Source: GCA-002050365 sp038235165 (lineage in GTDB: Bacteria; Acidobacteriota; Blastocatellia; Pyrinomonadales; Pyrinomonadaceae). From it: a stretch of DNA of 64,000 nt. The stretch covers positions 22,988 through 86,987 of the forward strand of contig JBBSUG010000018.1 in the NCBI GenBank assembly GCA_038235165.1, written 5' to 3'. The translations under genes were made by a program, and so were the position numbers. The notes under the pieces were generated by a model that worked only from the letters and a program-made list of their open reading frames with translations, was not told where the DNA came from and ran no database searches. Each line of letters opens with the position of its first letter. Within the stretch, counting starts at the first letter, position 1. Positions 17,457 through 26,807 of this stretch are shown one piece after another.

Positions 17457-18533
17457 TCAGGGTTTCGTATTCCCCGTCGCGTCAATCGGGACGGGGGCTT
17501 CTAAAAACTGCAAATTTCTGACACCGACGAGGATTATGCCGTCAACGCGGTCTTTTTGTCCGTCTTGTAATGGATACGCCGTTTCGACCGACACCAGCGG
17601 TTGAATCATTCGCACCAGCGATGCGTCGTCAACCGCTAAATCACGTTTAGGCTGTTCAAATATCTTGTTATTCCCTGCCGGATTCAAAATATAATTAATC
17701 CTAAAATCCACGACGTGTTCGGCGATTACGCTGTCAACGAAGGCGGCATTTTGGACACCGAACGCGCGGCGAATCAATTTGCCGTCGGCATCTACGAAAT
17801 ACTGAATCAGCGTCAGACGTTTCAACGAAGCCGCGCTTTTGCCCAGATTTGTGCCGATCCCTAAAGCTCCGGTCAACCCCAAACTGTTTAAGCCAAGTGC
17901 ATCGCCGCCGCCCCAGATAATTTGATTGGTCAGCGGATTGATCGCCGTTACCGTTCCAACCACACCGGTTCCACTGCCGGTGATAAAATATAGTTCCCCG
18001 ATTTTGAAATTATTGATTCGCGCCGCCGGAATATTGATATTGCCGAGATTCAGATTGATCGCGCCAACCGGAATGTCAATCGAAGGAAAACTCTGGTCAA
18101 TCGAAAGCATCGTTGTCCGGTCGGTTCGCGCCATCATTTTAGTCGCCAGCAGTGAACCGACGACATCCAAATTTGCCGGCAGATTGGTGTCAGAGATAAT
18201 CGAACCGACGCTGACAAAACCGAGATTGGTCGGGTCCAAATCGGCGATCGAACGAATCGTCAGAAATTTGCTGACGAATAATGTCGGCAGTCTGATGCCT
18301 GAAAGACCTTTCAAACCGTCGCCGACCACCAGAATATCGCGGGTCAAAAATTCCTGCGAATTGCGAAGTCCCTGCGCTGCGGTCGTGATTTGATAATTAT
18401 TGCTGGCAGTCACAATCGTGCCGCGCAGCAATGTAAAAGTCCCTCCCATAATAATCAGCATCACAACCGTCACGATGAGCAGTTCGAGCAGCGAAAACCC
18501 GGATTGGCTATTTTTTATTGTCGTTTTGTGCAT
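17457..18533 (-). CDS. Type IV pilus minor pilin, PilW-like
   Basis: Prepilin-like protein of 358 residues from ATG 18533 (a TTG two codons upstream has a slightly better spaced GGGGAG site). The prepilin peptidase site is GFSLLELLIV, with cleavage after the glycine and Glu5 conserved, followed by the single long hydrophobic N-terminal helix. The large globular part (about 60-358) is typical of PilW-type minor pilins that prime pilus assembly. It is the last gene of a four-gene pilin cluster and ends against the heptamer hairpin. Confidence 0.8.
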   Translation of the reverse strand: MHKTTIKNSQSGFSLLELLIVTVVMLIIMGGTFTLLRGTIVTASNNYQITTAAQGLRNSQEFLTRDILVVGDGLKGLSGIRLPTLFVSKFLTIRSIADLDPTNLGFVSVGSIISDTNLPANLDVVGSLLATKMMARTDRTTMLSIDQSFPSIDIPVGAINLNLGNINIPAARINNFKIGELYFITGSGTGVVGTVTAINPLTNQIIWGGGDALGLNSLGLTGALGIGTNLGKSAASLKRLTLIQYFVDADGKLIRRAFGVQNAAFVDSVIAEHVVDFRINYILNPAGNNKIFEQPKRDLAVDDASLVRMIQPLVSVETAYPLQDGQKDRVDGIILVGVRNLQFLEAPVPIDATGNTKP

Positions 18534-18557
18534 ATTCAAAAAATCTCCCCTGGCGGT

Positions 18558-21518
18558 TTAGCGCAAACTTTGGCGGAATCCGGTCGCCTGTACGTATTGG
18601 AAAAACGGCGTTCCCGGCGGCAGACGCTGGGGCGACAAAAATGTTTCGTCAAAGCTCCAGTTGCGGCGCGGCGGCTGATAAATGTTCGGTCCGCTGTCTT
18701 CATACTGCGAGAATGCCTGCGTCGAATGGAACAGAGGAATCAGCGAACCGGTATAATTCCACGGCGCATCTGTGCCGCCCACGCTCCACACTTCCATAAA
18801 CCGCGGGTAATTGTGAATTCCGCCGTTAATGCGGTCATTGGCGGCGTTTCTGCCGGGTGAACCGCTGATCGCTGAAATCGTCGAACCAGCCAGAATTCCA
18901 GCCCGCACGGTCGTGCTTTCCGAAATAGAAGGCAGATTTTCATCTGCTTTTCGGTATATTTCACCGCCATTTGTGCCTTCCGGGTACAAAGCACTTGAAG
19001 CGTCGAACCAAGTTTTCGATAAAGGAAAAAAAGCATCGCAAACTATCGAAGACGGAATCTGTGCGCCGGTAAATCCGCCGTTGTTGAGCGTCGAACCGCT
19101 TGTCGGCAGCCCGGTGATGCCGGTCGCATTGAAGTTTCCCCAGATGTAAATCAGATTCTCGCTTGATACAGTAATTCCTTTGGTGGGCGAAAGTTCTTTC
19201 GGCGTACCGGGAGTAAAACTCATTGTTTCGCCGTCAAACAATCGAACGGCGCGGCGAAAATAATTAGTTTGATAGCGCATCACTGAAAGGGCGCGGGGAA
19301 TGCGATCAACTACCGATGTCCAGCCGCTCGAACCGGCAAAACTCGCGCCCGTGTCCGGCAATTCGCGCGTGTCCTTCTGCAAAATTCCCTTCTTGCTCAC
19401 GCCGCCTTTGCTCGCATCCCAGCCGAAATCAATCACGTCTTCGCCCGCGTCTAAAACGCCGTTCGGTCCGTAAATATCTTCGTTGTCAACCGTGCCGTTG
19501 GTGCTTTTGTAAACTGTTCCGCCGCCGAGATATTCGTTATTAATTTGATCGCCGCGCCGGTCTGAAACGTACACAACATAACCTTCATCGCCTTTGATAT
19601 TAGTGCTGACGGCATCAGTTCCAGCGAGTAAATTTGCGTCATATTTGCCGTCTGCCCACCGCGCCAGATTTCGCATATTCAATTCGACGATGCTGGTCAC
19701 GCCGCGTTCGTAGTAAATGCTTTTCGCATCCATCGTGCTTCTGACCCAGCCTTCGCGGACGTTGTACACGTTAATCGGGACGATTTCATTGTAACTGCCG
19801 GGAACCGCTTCACGCGTCGGGGTTATGCCGTCATCGTTGGCGGAAACTTCGCTCATATTGAGAAAGCCGCGATTCGGGAAAATATTCGCTGCTGTTGGTA
19901 TCGTGATTTCACCGTCGGCGATAGTCTGCGAATTTCGCGTCAAGTTCACCAGATCAAAACGGCTGCCGGTACGGTCGCGGCTGCCCTGCACGAACGCCGC
20001 CCACAACGGTCTTTGCAGATAAACGATGCCGTTCGGCTCGCCTTCGGTCATTCCCATACTCAAAATTTCTTTCGTCACGTCAACTGTCGTGCCGTCGGGT
20101 TTAACGATTTCGATCAAAATTCTGCCCGTGATGCCCGCTCCCGGCGGAACGTAGTTGCCGTTGATCGTTTCCGGATAATTTTTGATTCCGCGCACGGTCA
20201 TCGCCGTCGCGGTCGTCGAAACGCCGGTTTTCTGCACGAGCAATTTGTCAGCGGCGATGAAAGAGCCGGTGTCGTCAACGCGCCGCAGAGCATTTCCCGC
20301 GCCGAGCGGCAGCGGCGTAAAACCGGTCGTGTTATTGGAGAAGACGATGCCTTTGCCCGCCGGAATTCCGGCGACATTTGCCGCTTCGCTGCCCGCCGCC
20401 GCGTCGTCAATCAAAATCCTGATCTGCGCCTTTGTGTGATAGCGCGAGGCGGAGAGAATTTCGCTGTCCGACGGCAGAGCGCGTTTAATCAATTCGGCGG
20501 CTGAATTTCCGCCGATTTCGAGCGGCAGTTTTACTTCCCGTGTGCCGGTCGTGCGCGTCAAAACCTGTCCGCCAAAGCTGTTGCTTTTGCCGAGCAAGGT
20601 TGTTTTGACCGATTCAGCTTCCCAATTCGGATTGGCGACCCCGTTCGGACTGCCCGGAAAAAATCCACGCTGTCCGGCGGTCGCGCCGATAAAATTTGGT
20701 CCGCCGATGAGGGAAAGACCGGTTTTGACACTGCCGTTGCCGATGGTGCTTTGCACGTCCACGCCGTTGACGCGGACGTAAACATTATTCGCGCCGGTTC
20801 CGCTGTTTTGTTTCCCGCTTTTCCAAGCATCGCGGACGAATTCGCCCGCCGCCGTCACGCGGTCTAAAAAGAGCGTATTTTGCAGCGCGTAAATATTTTG
20901 ATTACTGTGAACGCGCCCGTTAAAGGTCAGCAGCGGTCCGGGGTGGATTTCGATGTCGTCGTTGCTGAACATTCCGAACTGGAACAGCGGGACCAGATAA
21001 TTATTAAATTCGCGTTCCAGTTTAATCTGCGCCTTAGTTGAATTCATCGTCGCGGTCGAAGAAATTTTATACGGAATCACATTGGCGTAGAGTCCGGCAT
21101 ACGGTCCGTCGGAGATATTGACGCGCGGATAAACCGTGTTCGAAAGTCCCTGTATTCCGCGCAGTTCAGCTAAACGGTCGGCATCTTCAGTGAGTGTTTG
21201 GTCAAAACTAAAGCCTTCGGTTTTGAGAGTGTCGGGCGGACTGTCCGCGATGTTTTTCAAATCGTTCGCCGTCGGATTGAGCTTGGTCAGAAAAAGATTG
21301 CTGAAATCATTGGTCATTTTCTCAATCGCCGCCGCCGATGCGTAAAAAGTTTGCGTGCGGTGCAGATCGCTCCCAGCAATTCGCGCTTCGGTCGTCGAAA
21401 AAGCCAGTGCGGTCAACGCGATAACCAGCAAAATCGCCACCGTTATCAACGCGATTGCCAGCACCGAACCCTGCTCGTTTTTTTGATTGTTTATCGTTTG
21501 TCTTTTATCTTTCCGCAT
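18558..21518 (-). CDS. Very large PilX-type pilus-associated protein
   Basis: A 986-residue protein. The N-terminus (QGSVLAIALITVAILLVIAL, about residues 16-35) has the PilX-type hydrophobic helix, and the adjacent EARIAGSDLHRTQTFYASAAA is the classical PilX N-terminal domain. Ordinary PilX proteins are about 200 residues. Here some 800 residues follow, rich in Gly, Asn, Asp and Thr, with FNGRVHSNQNIYAL near 195-208. This suggests an exposed beta-rich, adhesin-like extension. It lies between pilV- and pilW-type genes, so a role at the pilus tip is likely. Confidence 0.75.
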   Translation of the reverse strand: MRKDKRQTINNQKNEQGSVLAIALITVAILLVIALTALAFSTTEARIAGSDLHRTQTFYASAAAIEKMTNDFSNLFLTKLNPTANDLKNIADSPPDTLKTEGFSFDQTLTEDADRLAELRGIQGLSNTVYPRVNISDGPYAGLYANVIPYKISSTATMNSTKAQIKLEREFNNYLVPLFQFGMFSNDDIEIHPGPLLTFNGRVHSNQNIYALQNTLFLDRVTAAGEFVRDAWKSGKQNSGTGANNVYVRVNGVDVQSTIGNGSVKTGLSLIGGPNFIGATAGQRGFFPGSPNGVANPNWEAESVKTTLLGKSNSFGGQVLTRTTGTREVKLPLEIGGNSAAELIKRALPSDSEILSASRYHTKAQIRILIDDAAAGSEAANVAGIPAGKGIVFSNNTTGFTPLPLGAGNALRRVDDTGSFIAADKLLVQKTGVSTTATAMTVRGIKNYPETINGNYVPPGAGITGRILIEIVKPDGTTVDVTKEILSMGMTEGEPNGIVYLQRPLWAAFVQGSRDRTGSRFDLVNLTRNSQTIADGEITIPTAANIFPNRGFLNMSEVSANDDGITPTREAVPGSYNEIVPINVYNVREGWVRSTMDAKSIYYERGVTSIVELNMRNLARWADGKYDANLLAGTDAVSTNIKGDEGYVVYVSDRRGDQINNEYLGGGTVYKSTNGTVDNEDIYGPNGVLDAGEDVIDFGWDASKGGVSKKGILQKDTRELPDTGASFAGSSGWTSVVDRIPRALSVMRYQTNYFRRAVRLFDGETMSFTPGTPKELSPTKGITVSSENLIYIWGNFNATGITGLPTSGSTLNNGGFTGAQIPSSIVCDAFFPLSKTWFDASSALYPEGTNGGEIYRKADENLPSISESTTVRAGILAGSTISAISGSPGRNAANDRINGGIHNYPRFMEVWSVGGTDAPWNYTGSLIPLFHSTQAFSQYEDSGPNIYQPPRRNWSFDETFLSPQRLPPGTPFFQYVQATGFRQSLR

Positions 21519-21645
21519 ACTTTTAATGTCTTCACATTCGGTTAATCACAAGCGTCCCGCATACTTTTGTTAATGCGTAGCGCGTTCACGTTTTGATTCT
21601 TTCTGACTCGAAGCTAGTGTGAATCTGGACGGCGGGACTTATGAT

Positions 21646-22227
21646 TTATTGATTTGAGCGGGTTTCATCGTTCAAGTAACTGACCCCGGAAATTTCGCCG
21701 ATTTTCCCTGCTCTGCCCGGATACTGAACTTTTATCTCGATTTTTTTTAAGGTGTCGGTGAGTTTCGAAATCGTAATTTGGCGGGCGTAACCGCTGCGTA
21801 TCTGTCCCAGATCGTCAAAATCATCCGCCGTCCCGTAAATGCCGTCGGCTCCCGCGATTCGCAGATCATCGCTCGTGCCGTTCACTCCGTCGGGACCGGG
21901 CTGGAGCGAAACGGGTTGAAATCCGGTGACGAATCCAGTGAACGGATTTGGCGAGCCGGTATTATTCACGCCGCCGACATTGGCGATTTGTTTATATTCC
22001 AACCGCCGCGCGTTTCGCAGTGCTTCGACTTCCTCGATGGAGGCGACGACGACCGATTTCGCGCTCGTTACATTACGGCTGACCGAACCGATTTCAAGCG
22101 CGTAAGTGATCGCAGCGGCGGCTCCGACGAGACCGACGGTTAAAATCATAATCGAGATGACGACTTCGACCATCGAAGACCCGGCTTCACCGGTTCTATT
22201 CGATTTTTGCTTAGTTTTATTCGACAT
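21646..22227 (-). CDS. Type IV pilus minor pilin, PilV-like
   Basis: A 193-residue prepilin-like protein. The N-terminal helix is GSSMVEVVISIMILTVGLVG, with the conserved Glu five residues after the cleavage glycine, and the rest is a small globular domain. ATG 22227 overlaps the end of the upstream fimT-like gene by 11 bases, implying translational coupling. The frame also opens at GTG 22239, but spacing to AAGGG favours the ATG. It belongs with the other minor pilins. Confidence 0.8.
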   Translation of the reverse strand: MSNKTKQKSNRTGEAGSSMVEVVISIMILTVGLVGAAAAITYALEIGSVSRNVTSAKSVVVASIEEVEALRNARRLEYKQIANVGGVNNTGSPNPFTGFVTGFQPVSLQPGPDGVNGTSDDLRIAGADGIYGTADDFDDLGQIRSGYARQITISKLTDTLKKIEIKVQYPGRAGKIGEISGVSYLNDETRSNQ

Positions 22228-22816
22228 AAATCTTTGCACCCTTGGTATATCGCCAAAGTTTCACCCGTCCGCCCGCGCCCAAAACCGAAACGGCAAACGC
22301 CATCTCATTCGGGTATTTTTTATGATAAAGAAATATCGCTTTGGTGGATGGATTGTTCGCCGCGTCAATCACCGAACCGTCCGGCTGAAACGTGATGTCA
22401 AGCATTTTGGCAGTGAGCGATATCATATTTGAACCGTCGGAAAGCGCGGAATTCGGCGCACCGCTCGGACGACCGTAAATCAAATCACTTTTTTCCAGCC
22501 CGGAATCAGCCAACTCCGCCACCCGGTTTCGCGCATCACCCAAAACTCCGAAACCGCCTCCGTAAATTCTTGTTTGTTTGCTGACATCATCGTAACGAAA
22601 AGTGATCGGCGTGCGCTGCGACATCGCCTCCTGTCGCGCATCGGTCAGTGCCGAAACGACTTGTCTCTGCATCCCGCTAAACCTAATCAGTCGGCGCGAG
22701 GCAATAATTTGCGGCAATGCCAGCACAACCAGTATGGAGAGAATCAACAAAACGATAACAAGTTCCGGCAGACTAAAACCCTGTTCATCCTTCTTAATTT
22801 TGCGTGGAATATTCAT
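22217..22816 (-). CDS. Pseudopilin of the FimT/GspH type
   Basis: First gene of the minor pilin cluster, 199 residues. The prepilin site and helix are GFSLPELVIVLLILSILVVL. The following region (QRQVVSALTDARQEAMSQRTP, about 51-71) is the FimT/GspH domain signature, and the remainder is beta-rich. It overlaps the next gene. The promoter is expected in the spacer between 22817 and 22990. Confidence 0.82.
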   Translation of the reverse strand: MNIPRKIKKDEQGFSLPELVIVLLILSILVVLALPQIIASRRLIRFSGMQRQVVSALTDARQEAMSQRTPITFRYDDVSKQTRIYGGGFGVLGDARNRVAELADSGLEKSDLIYGRPSGAPNSALSDGSNMISLTAKMLDITFQPDGSVIDAANNPSTKAIFLYHKKYPNEMAFAVSVLGAGGRVKLWRYTKGAKIYVE

Positions 22817-22990
22817 CTTAAACTGTTCTTTTTCAGCTGTTTATTCTCAAAATACGTGTTTCTAACTCAACCAAAAAATTCCCTACTACACGAAAGAGCG
22901 AATAACAATGTTGTTCCAAAAAAATTATGTTAGTCAGCGTTGAGTTACAGATTCAAATTTGGAAATCGACACCTTGAATCTGCAAGCTGA

Positions 22991-23031
22991 AATAAAAAAA
23001 ACCCGCCGGTGCGACCAAACATCCGGCGGGT
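22991..23031 (-). terminator. Minus-strand terminator of the pilMNOPQ operon
   Basis: ACCCGCCGG at 23001-23009 pairs with CCGGCGGGT at 23023-23031. Read on the minus strand the hairpin runs into eight T bases, so it ends transcripts coming from pilQ. Confidence 0.85.
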
Positions 23032-23085
23032 ATCAAGGAAGGAACCTCAAATCTGATTTTCATTTATCAATTCAACTGTTGAGGT

Positions 23086-23159
23086 AGTTCCGCACACCGT
23101 AATCCCCGTGTTCGTAATGCTAACCACCGTTTAAGCAAAAATTTACGGTGTGCGGAACT
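23086..23159. repeat. 17-bp perfect inverted repeat, 40-base spacer
   Basis: AGTTCCGCACACCGTAA at 23086-23102 and its exact complement at 23143-23159 enclose 40 bases. It is too widely spaced for a simple terminator and has no coding capacity. It could be a tiny mobile relic or an RNA structure between pilQ and its terminator. Confidence 0.65.
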
Positions 23160-23289
23160 TTGAAACATTGATTCTCAAATAATCGAACCCGAAAACTACT
23201 CATCAAGCCGCTTCAGCGTGAAGCATCAATTTGATCTAACCATCTTTCTTTTTTATCAATTGACGATTCACCATTTGGCGATTGACAAC

Positions 23290-24984
23290 CTACGGTTTGA
23301 TTATCGTGCCGGGAACAACTTCCGTCGGGATAACCGGAGCGACCGGCACCAGCGGACTTCTTTCCGGCGGCAGCGGACTCGTGCGGGTGTCCGAGTTTGA
23401 AGCCGGATTGCCGAGCGGCACCGGCTGAATAATCGTCGTCGTTCGCATCACGTCATTCATTTTGCTCGAAGTCGGTGCCGACAATGAATCAGGACGAGAA
23501 ATACGCGGCGTGATGAAAAAGATCAGTTCGTTGGTATTGCGCGAAACGCCTTTGCGTTTGAACAAATTACCAAAAAACGGAATGCTCGAAAGTCCGGGTG
23601 TGCGATCCTGACTTTCGCGTTCGTCATCGGACAAAACTCCGCCGATCACGGTCGTACCACCGTCCGGCACCATCACCTGCGTTTTGACGCTCTGGCTGTT
23701 GATCGCGCCGCCGCCGGCGAGTGAACTGTTTTCCGCGACAATGCTTAAAATAATATTGCCCGTGTCGCTGATCTGCGGAGTAATTTCAAGACTCAGCGGA
23801 ACGTCAACATACTGTGTCGTCGCAATCGCGCCGCCGCCGCTCGGCTGGGCGTTTTGAACGGGAATTTGAATTTTGCTTTCAACTTTGGCGGTGCGGTTAT
23901 TCAGGGTTGAAACACGCGGGGTCGCAATCGTTTTAGCTTCTCCTTTCTGTTCGCCAGCCGTTAATAACAAACTGATTTGCGCTGTTCCGAAAATTCCAGT
24001 CGTTAAACCGAGAACCGTGTTCGGAATTTGCGAAGCCAAAGTGCCGTTTGGTGGAGTTCCAATTCCGGTTGGGATACCGTTCGGGTTAAATCCGGCTCCA
24101 CCGGTCGTGCCGCCCGTGCCGCCCGTGCCGCCGCCTGTCGTCGGTCCGACGGTTGAGAATGAACCGCCGCTGCCGCGTGAACCTAACAGAAGTGCGGAAA
24201 GCTGTACGCCGACATCACGGCTGAAGGTGCGGGTAGCGACAACGATGCGGGCTTCAATTTCGATTTGCGGTTCGGGCTGATCGAGCAGAGAAACAAGCTG
24301 GCGAATCGCGTCAATATTTTCACGAACATCGGTGATAATCAAAGTGTTGCTGCGCCCGTCAACTTCAATCGCGCCGCGTCTCGATAAACGACGTTTGATA
24401 ATCGGCAGTAACCCCTCGCCGCCACCTTGACCCGCGCCGCCTGATGCAGATGCGCCGCCGCCGGAACTGTCAGTGCCGCTCGTCGTATTTCCCTGTGGTA
24501 GCGTCCCCGAAGCCCGCGCATAGTTCAACCGAACGAATTCGGTGTACAAAGGCGATGTATCGAGCTGACTTTCCCTGATGCGCTGGGCGACGGCTGATTC
24601 GTCGGCGAGCGTTTTCTGCTCGGCGACCCGCAGAATCGGACCGTTGACCTGTACGCCCAAATCCTGTGAACGCAGAATCGCATCGAGCGCGATATTCCAC
24701 GGCACGTCGCTGACGTTGACCGTCACCGGAATCGCTTTAACCGATTTGTCAATCACGAAATTGATGCCGTATTGTTCGGTAATATAGCTGAGAATTTCGC
24801 GGATGTCCGCGTTAACGACGTTCAGGTTGATCACTTCGCCGCGAAAACCAGGGTCGCCGTACATTTTACCCTGCTGCTGCGGGGCGATCTTCTGCGCCGC
24901 CGCGCCAAGGGTCAAGATACTGATAATCATCAGCGTAACAGCAGCAATTTTGCCGTATCCGCTTACTTTTTTAAGAGAATTCAT
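23290..24984 (-). CDS. pilQ: Type IV pilus secretin PilQ (short form)
   Basis: Outer-membrane secretin through which the pilus exits, 564 residues. After the signal peptide (about 1-30) comes an STN-like domain (GEVINLNVVNADIREILSYI, about 49-68). An N1-type domain follows (about 145-240) with an inserted Gly/Ser-rich stretch, then the secretin core (about 255-510) with GGTTVIGGVLSDDERESQDR and the IPFFGNLF membrane lip. AMIN domains, usual at the N-terminus of PilQ, are missing, so peptidoglycan binding must come from elsewhere. The C-terminus is proline-rich. Last gene of pilMNOPQ. Confidence 0.92.
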   Translation of the reverse strand: MNSLKKVSGYGKIAAVTLMIISILTLGAAAQKIAPQQQGKMYGDPGFRGEVINLNVVNADIREILSYITEQYGINFVIDKSVKAIPVTVNVSDVPWNIALDAILRSQDLGVQVNGPILRVAEQKTLADESAVAQRIRESQLDTSPLYTEFVRLNYARASGTLPQGNTTSGTDSSGGGASASGGAGQGGGEGLLPIIKRRLSRRGAIEVDGRSNTLIITDVRENIDAIRQLVSLLDQPEPQIEIEARIVVATRTFSRDVGVQLSALLLGSRGSGGSFSTVGPTTGGGTGGTGGTTGGAGFNPNGIPTGIGTPPNGTLASQIPNTVLGLTTGIFGTAQISLLLTAGEQKGEAKTIATPRVSTLNNRTAKVESKIQIPVQNAQPSGGGAIATTQYVDVPLSLEITPQISDTGNIILSIVAENSSLAGGGAINSQSVKTQVMVPDGGTTVIGGVLSDDERESQDRTPGLSSIPFFGNLFKRKGVSRNTNELIFFITPRISRPDSLSAPTSSKMNDVMRTTTIIQPVPLGNPASNSDTRTSPLPPERSPLVPVAPVIPTEVVPGTIIKP

Positions 24985-25072
24985 GTTTCCTCCGCTGCAA
25001 ATTTGTCCCTTCTCTTAATTCAGAAAAGAGTTGTTTATTAGAATTAGTTTTAGTTTTAGTTAGTTGAACTGC

Positions 25073-25099
25073 GGCGCATCCCGTGAATCCGGGTGCGCC
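25073..25099 (-). promoter_or_regulatory. Hairpin between pilP and pilQ
   Basis: GGCGCATCCC (25073-25082) pairs with GGGTGCGCC (25091-25099), with one bulged base and an eight-base loop. No T tract follows on the minus strand, so an RNA-processing or stability element that sets the level of pilQ is more likely than a terminator. Confidence 0.4.
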
Positions 25100-25109
25100 G
25101 GAAGTGGTT

Positions 25110-25205
25110 AAGATTTTGATTTTTAGACTTTTGTTTTTAGCTTTTGGTTTTTGGTCTCAGATTTGATGTTAGTTTCTACAAAAAGTTATCAAACCAAAAG
25201 CTAAG
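25110..25205. repeat. Low-complexity intergenic repeat between pilQ and pilP
   Basis: Tandem TTTTTAG/TTTTTGG-like units. They include a 16-mer (GGTTTTTGGTCTCAGA, 25146-25161) that recurs identically inside the exosortase gene at 38938-38953. Confidence 0.5.
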
Positions 25206-25212
25206 GATTAAC

Positions 25213-26028
25213 TCAATTGACTTTGTTTTTGGCGACCTTGACCGGCTTTTTCTCTTTCGCCGCGTCTTTTTTGCCTTTTTTGTCTGTTTTATTCTTTGTC
25301 TCTTTGGATGTTTCGACGGGCTGTCTGTTCATTTCGTCGAGCGGTGAAATGATGACCGACGGCATCATCGGCTGGTCTTTAATTTCCTTCGGAACGACGA
25401 CCGTGTTGCTTGCCGATTCGGTTTTGCCGGATGACGGCTCAACCGGCGCAGTGCCTTGTACTTCTTCCTGAATCGAATATTGACGCAGAGCCTTGTTTTC
25501 AACCGAAGCGAGAAACTTGCCGTCGCTCATTTTGATCACTTTGCGGAATACTAACCGATTTTCTTCGACGGCGACGAGCTGCCCGTCAAAAAATTTCTCG
25601 CCCGGATAAATCGTGTAGGATAATTTGATCGGTTTGGCTTCGACCATCGCTGCATAACCGCGCGGTGTGCGAAAAATTCCCGTGACCGACATTTCGTCCA
25701 GCGTCAAAACGCTCGTCACCTTCGGAATGTCCTCGCCCTTCATCGCCGCATCTTCGCGCTGGCGTTTGTAATAGTTAATGCGCTGTTCAATCGGCGGTGC
25801 GGTAACGGCGACGATGGGCGGCGGCGGCGGCGGTTTCGGTTTCTCGGCTCTTGGCTGCGCCGGCGAACCGGAACTCGTACTGGTCGAACGCGGTTTTGCC
25901 CAGCCCGGTTTATCGAACGGGTCGCGGGTTTGCGCGTTGACTTCCGCCAAACTGCCGCTCACCGTGACGAAACCGACGATGGCAAAACTCAAACTCAGAA
26001 GGCGCGTTATTTTCGATTTATTCATCAT
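25213..26028 (-). CDS. pilP: Type IV pilus assembly protein PilP-like
   Basis: Periplasmic protein linking the PilMNO inner-membrane complex to the PilQ secretin, 271 residues. It has an N-terminal signal or anchor (about 8-30), then QTRDPFDKPGW, the DPF motif typical of PilP. A proline-rich linker (KPPPPPPIV) follows. A central beta domain (about 100-170; LTLDEMSVTGIFRTPRGYAA) is the PilP fold. The C-terminus is a long Lys-rich tail of about 45 residues, unusual for the family. Assignment rests on position as well as motif. Confidence 0.78.
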   Translation of the reverse strand: MMNKSKITRLLSLSFAIVGFVTVSGSLAEVNAQTRDPFDKPGWAKPRSTSTSSGSPAQPRAEKPKPPPPPPIVAVTAPPIEQRINYYKRQREDAAMKGEDIPKVTSVLTLDEMSVTGIFRTPRGYAAMVEAKPIKLSYTIYPGEKFFDGQLVAVEENRLVFRKVIKMSDGKFLASVENKALRQYSIQEEVQGTAPVEPSSGKTESASNTVVVPKEIKDQPMMPSVIISPLDEMNRQPVETSKETKNKTDKKGKKDAAKEKKPVKVAKNKVN

Positions 26029-26076
26029 TACTGTTTTCTCGACTTTAAGAACTTTTCAAAATAATTCGGCGTTTTT

Positions 26077-26742
26077 TCACTGTGCGACGGGCGGTGCGGG
26101 TTGATTCGGCGCGGGCGGTGCGGGTGCGCCCGGAACTGCGGGTGCGCCCGGAACGACGGCGGTCGGCACGGCGTTGACCTCGGCTTCCGGCGCGGCATAA
26201 TAAGCCGTCAGCAAAAACGAGGCGTGTAGTGTGCGGTTGGCAGATTGTTTGTCTAATTGATTTAATTTGAAATCGGTGATTGAAACAATTCGCTGCAATT
26301 TCGCCATCTGGTCAAAAAATGTCCGCAAATTATTAAAATTGCTGTCAACTTCAATTTCGACCGGCTTTGCCATAATAAATTCTTGCTGGGCATCGTCGCG
26401 CGGCGAAAATCTCATCACGATCAGGCGGCTTTCGCCCGCCGAATTCTGCAATCCCTGCAAAACGTTGGTGATTTCGCGCTCTTCCGGCAGCAAAACTTTC
26501 AGTTCGTCGTATTCCGCCGATTTACTGGCGTAGAGCGATCGAAATTCATTGATTCGCTGGGTGGCGACTTTTGCCGCCTCATTTTGAATTTTTAGCTGCG
26601 TTACCTGTTCGTTCAGCGTTTCGACTTCGGCGCGGGTTTCGCTGGTCACGAAGTAATAGACCGTAAAATAAAGCAGTCCCGCGACAACGACTAAAACTAA
26701 GAGCTGGATATGCCAGGCTAGTGCTTTGAATTTTTCTAACAT
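26077..26742 (-). CDS. pilO: Type IV pilus assembly protein PilO
   Basis: Inner-membrane protein of 221 residues with one N-terminal helix (about 13-32). A coiled coil follows (LNEQVTQLKIQNEAAKV and onward, about 43-75), then a ferredoxin-like domain containing PVEIEVDSNFNNLRTFFDQM. This is the usual PilO plan, forming the PilN-PilO heterodimer. The C-terminal 35 residues are an alanine- and proline-rich tail not typical of PilO. It lies in the operon between pilN and pilP. Confidence 0.87.
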   Translation of the reverse strand: MLEKFKALAWHIQLLVLVVVAGLLYFTVYYFVTSETRAEVETLNEQVTQLKIQNEAAKVATQRINEFRSLYASKSAEYDELKVLLPEEREITNVLQGLQNSAGESRLIVMRFSPRDDAQQEFIMAKPVEIEVDSNFNNLRTFFDQMAKLQRIVSITDFKLNQLDKQSANRTLHASFLLTAYYAAPEAEVNAVPTAVVPGAPAVPGAPAPPAPNQPAPPVAQ

Positions 26743-26807
26743 TGTGATTTCCTTCTTTTGGGCTTAATTTTTATCAGTCGAACAAATAAAATTTAGAATT
26801 ATTTATT

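Larger units (their letters stand above)
22817..23289. other. Spacer between pilin cluster and pilQ
   Basis: About 470 bases without a gene. It holds a nine-base inverted repeat (CAGATTCAA at 22948-22956 with 22974-22982), the pilQ terminator (22991-23031) and a 17-base inverted repeat (23086-23159). Confidence 0.5.

Noticed and set aside
17204..17485. Minus-strand frame across the heptamer element
   Set aside because: It is translation of the repeat (IPDSRFQ and LESGIWN) and the shadow of the FG-GAP gene; heptamers without stops create such frames.
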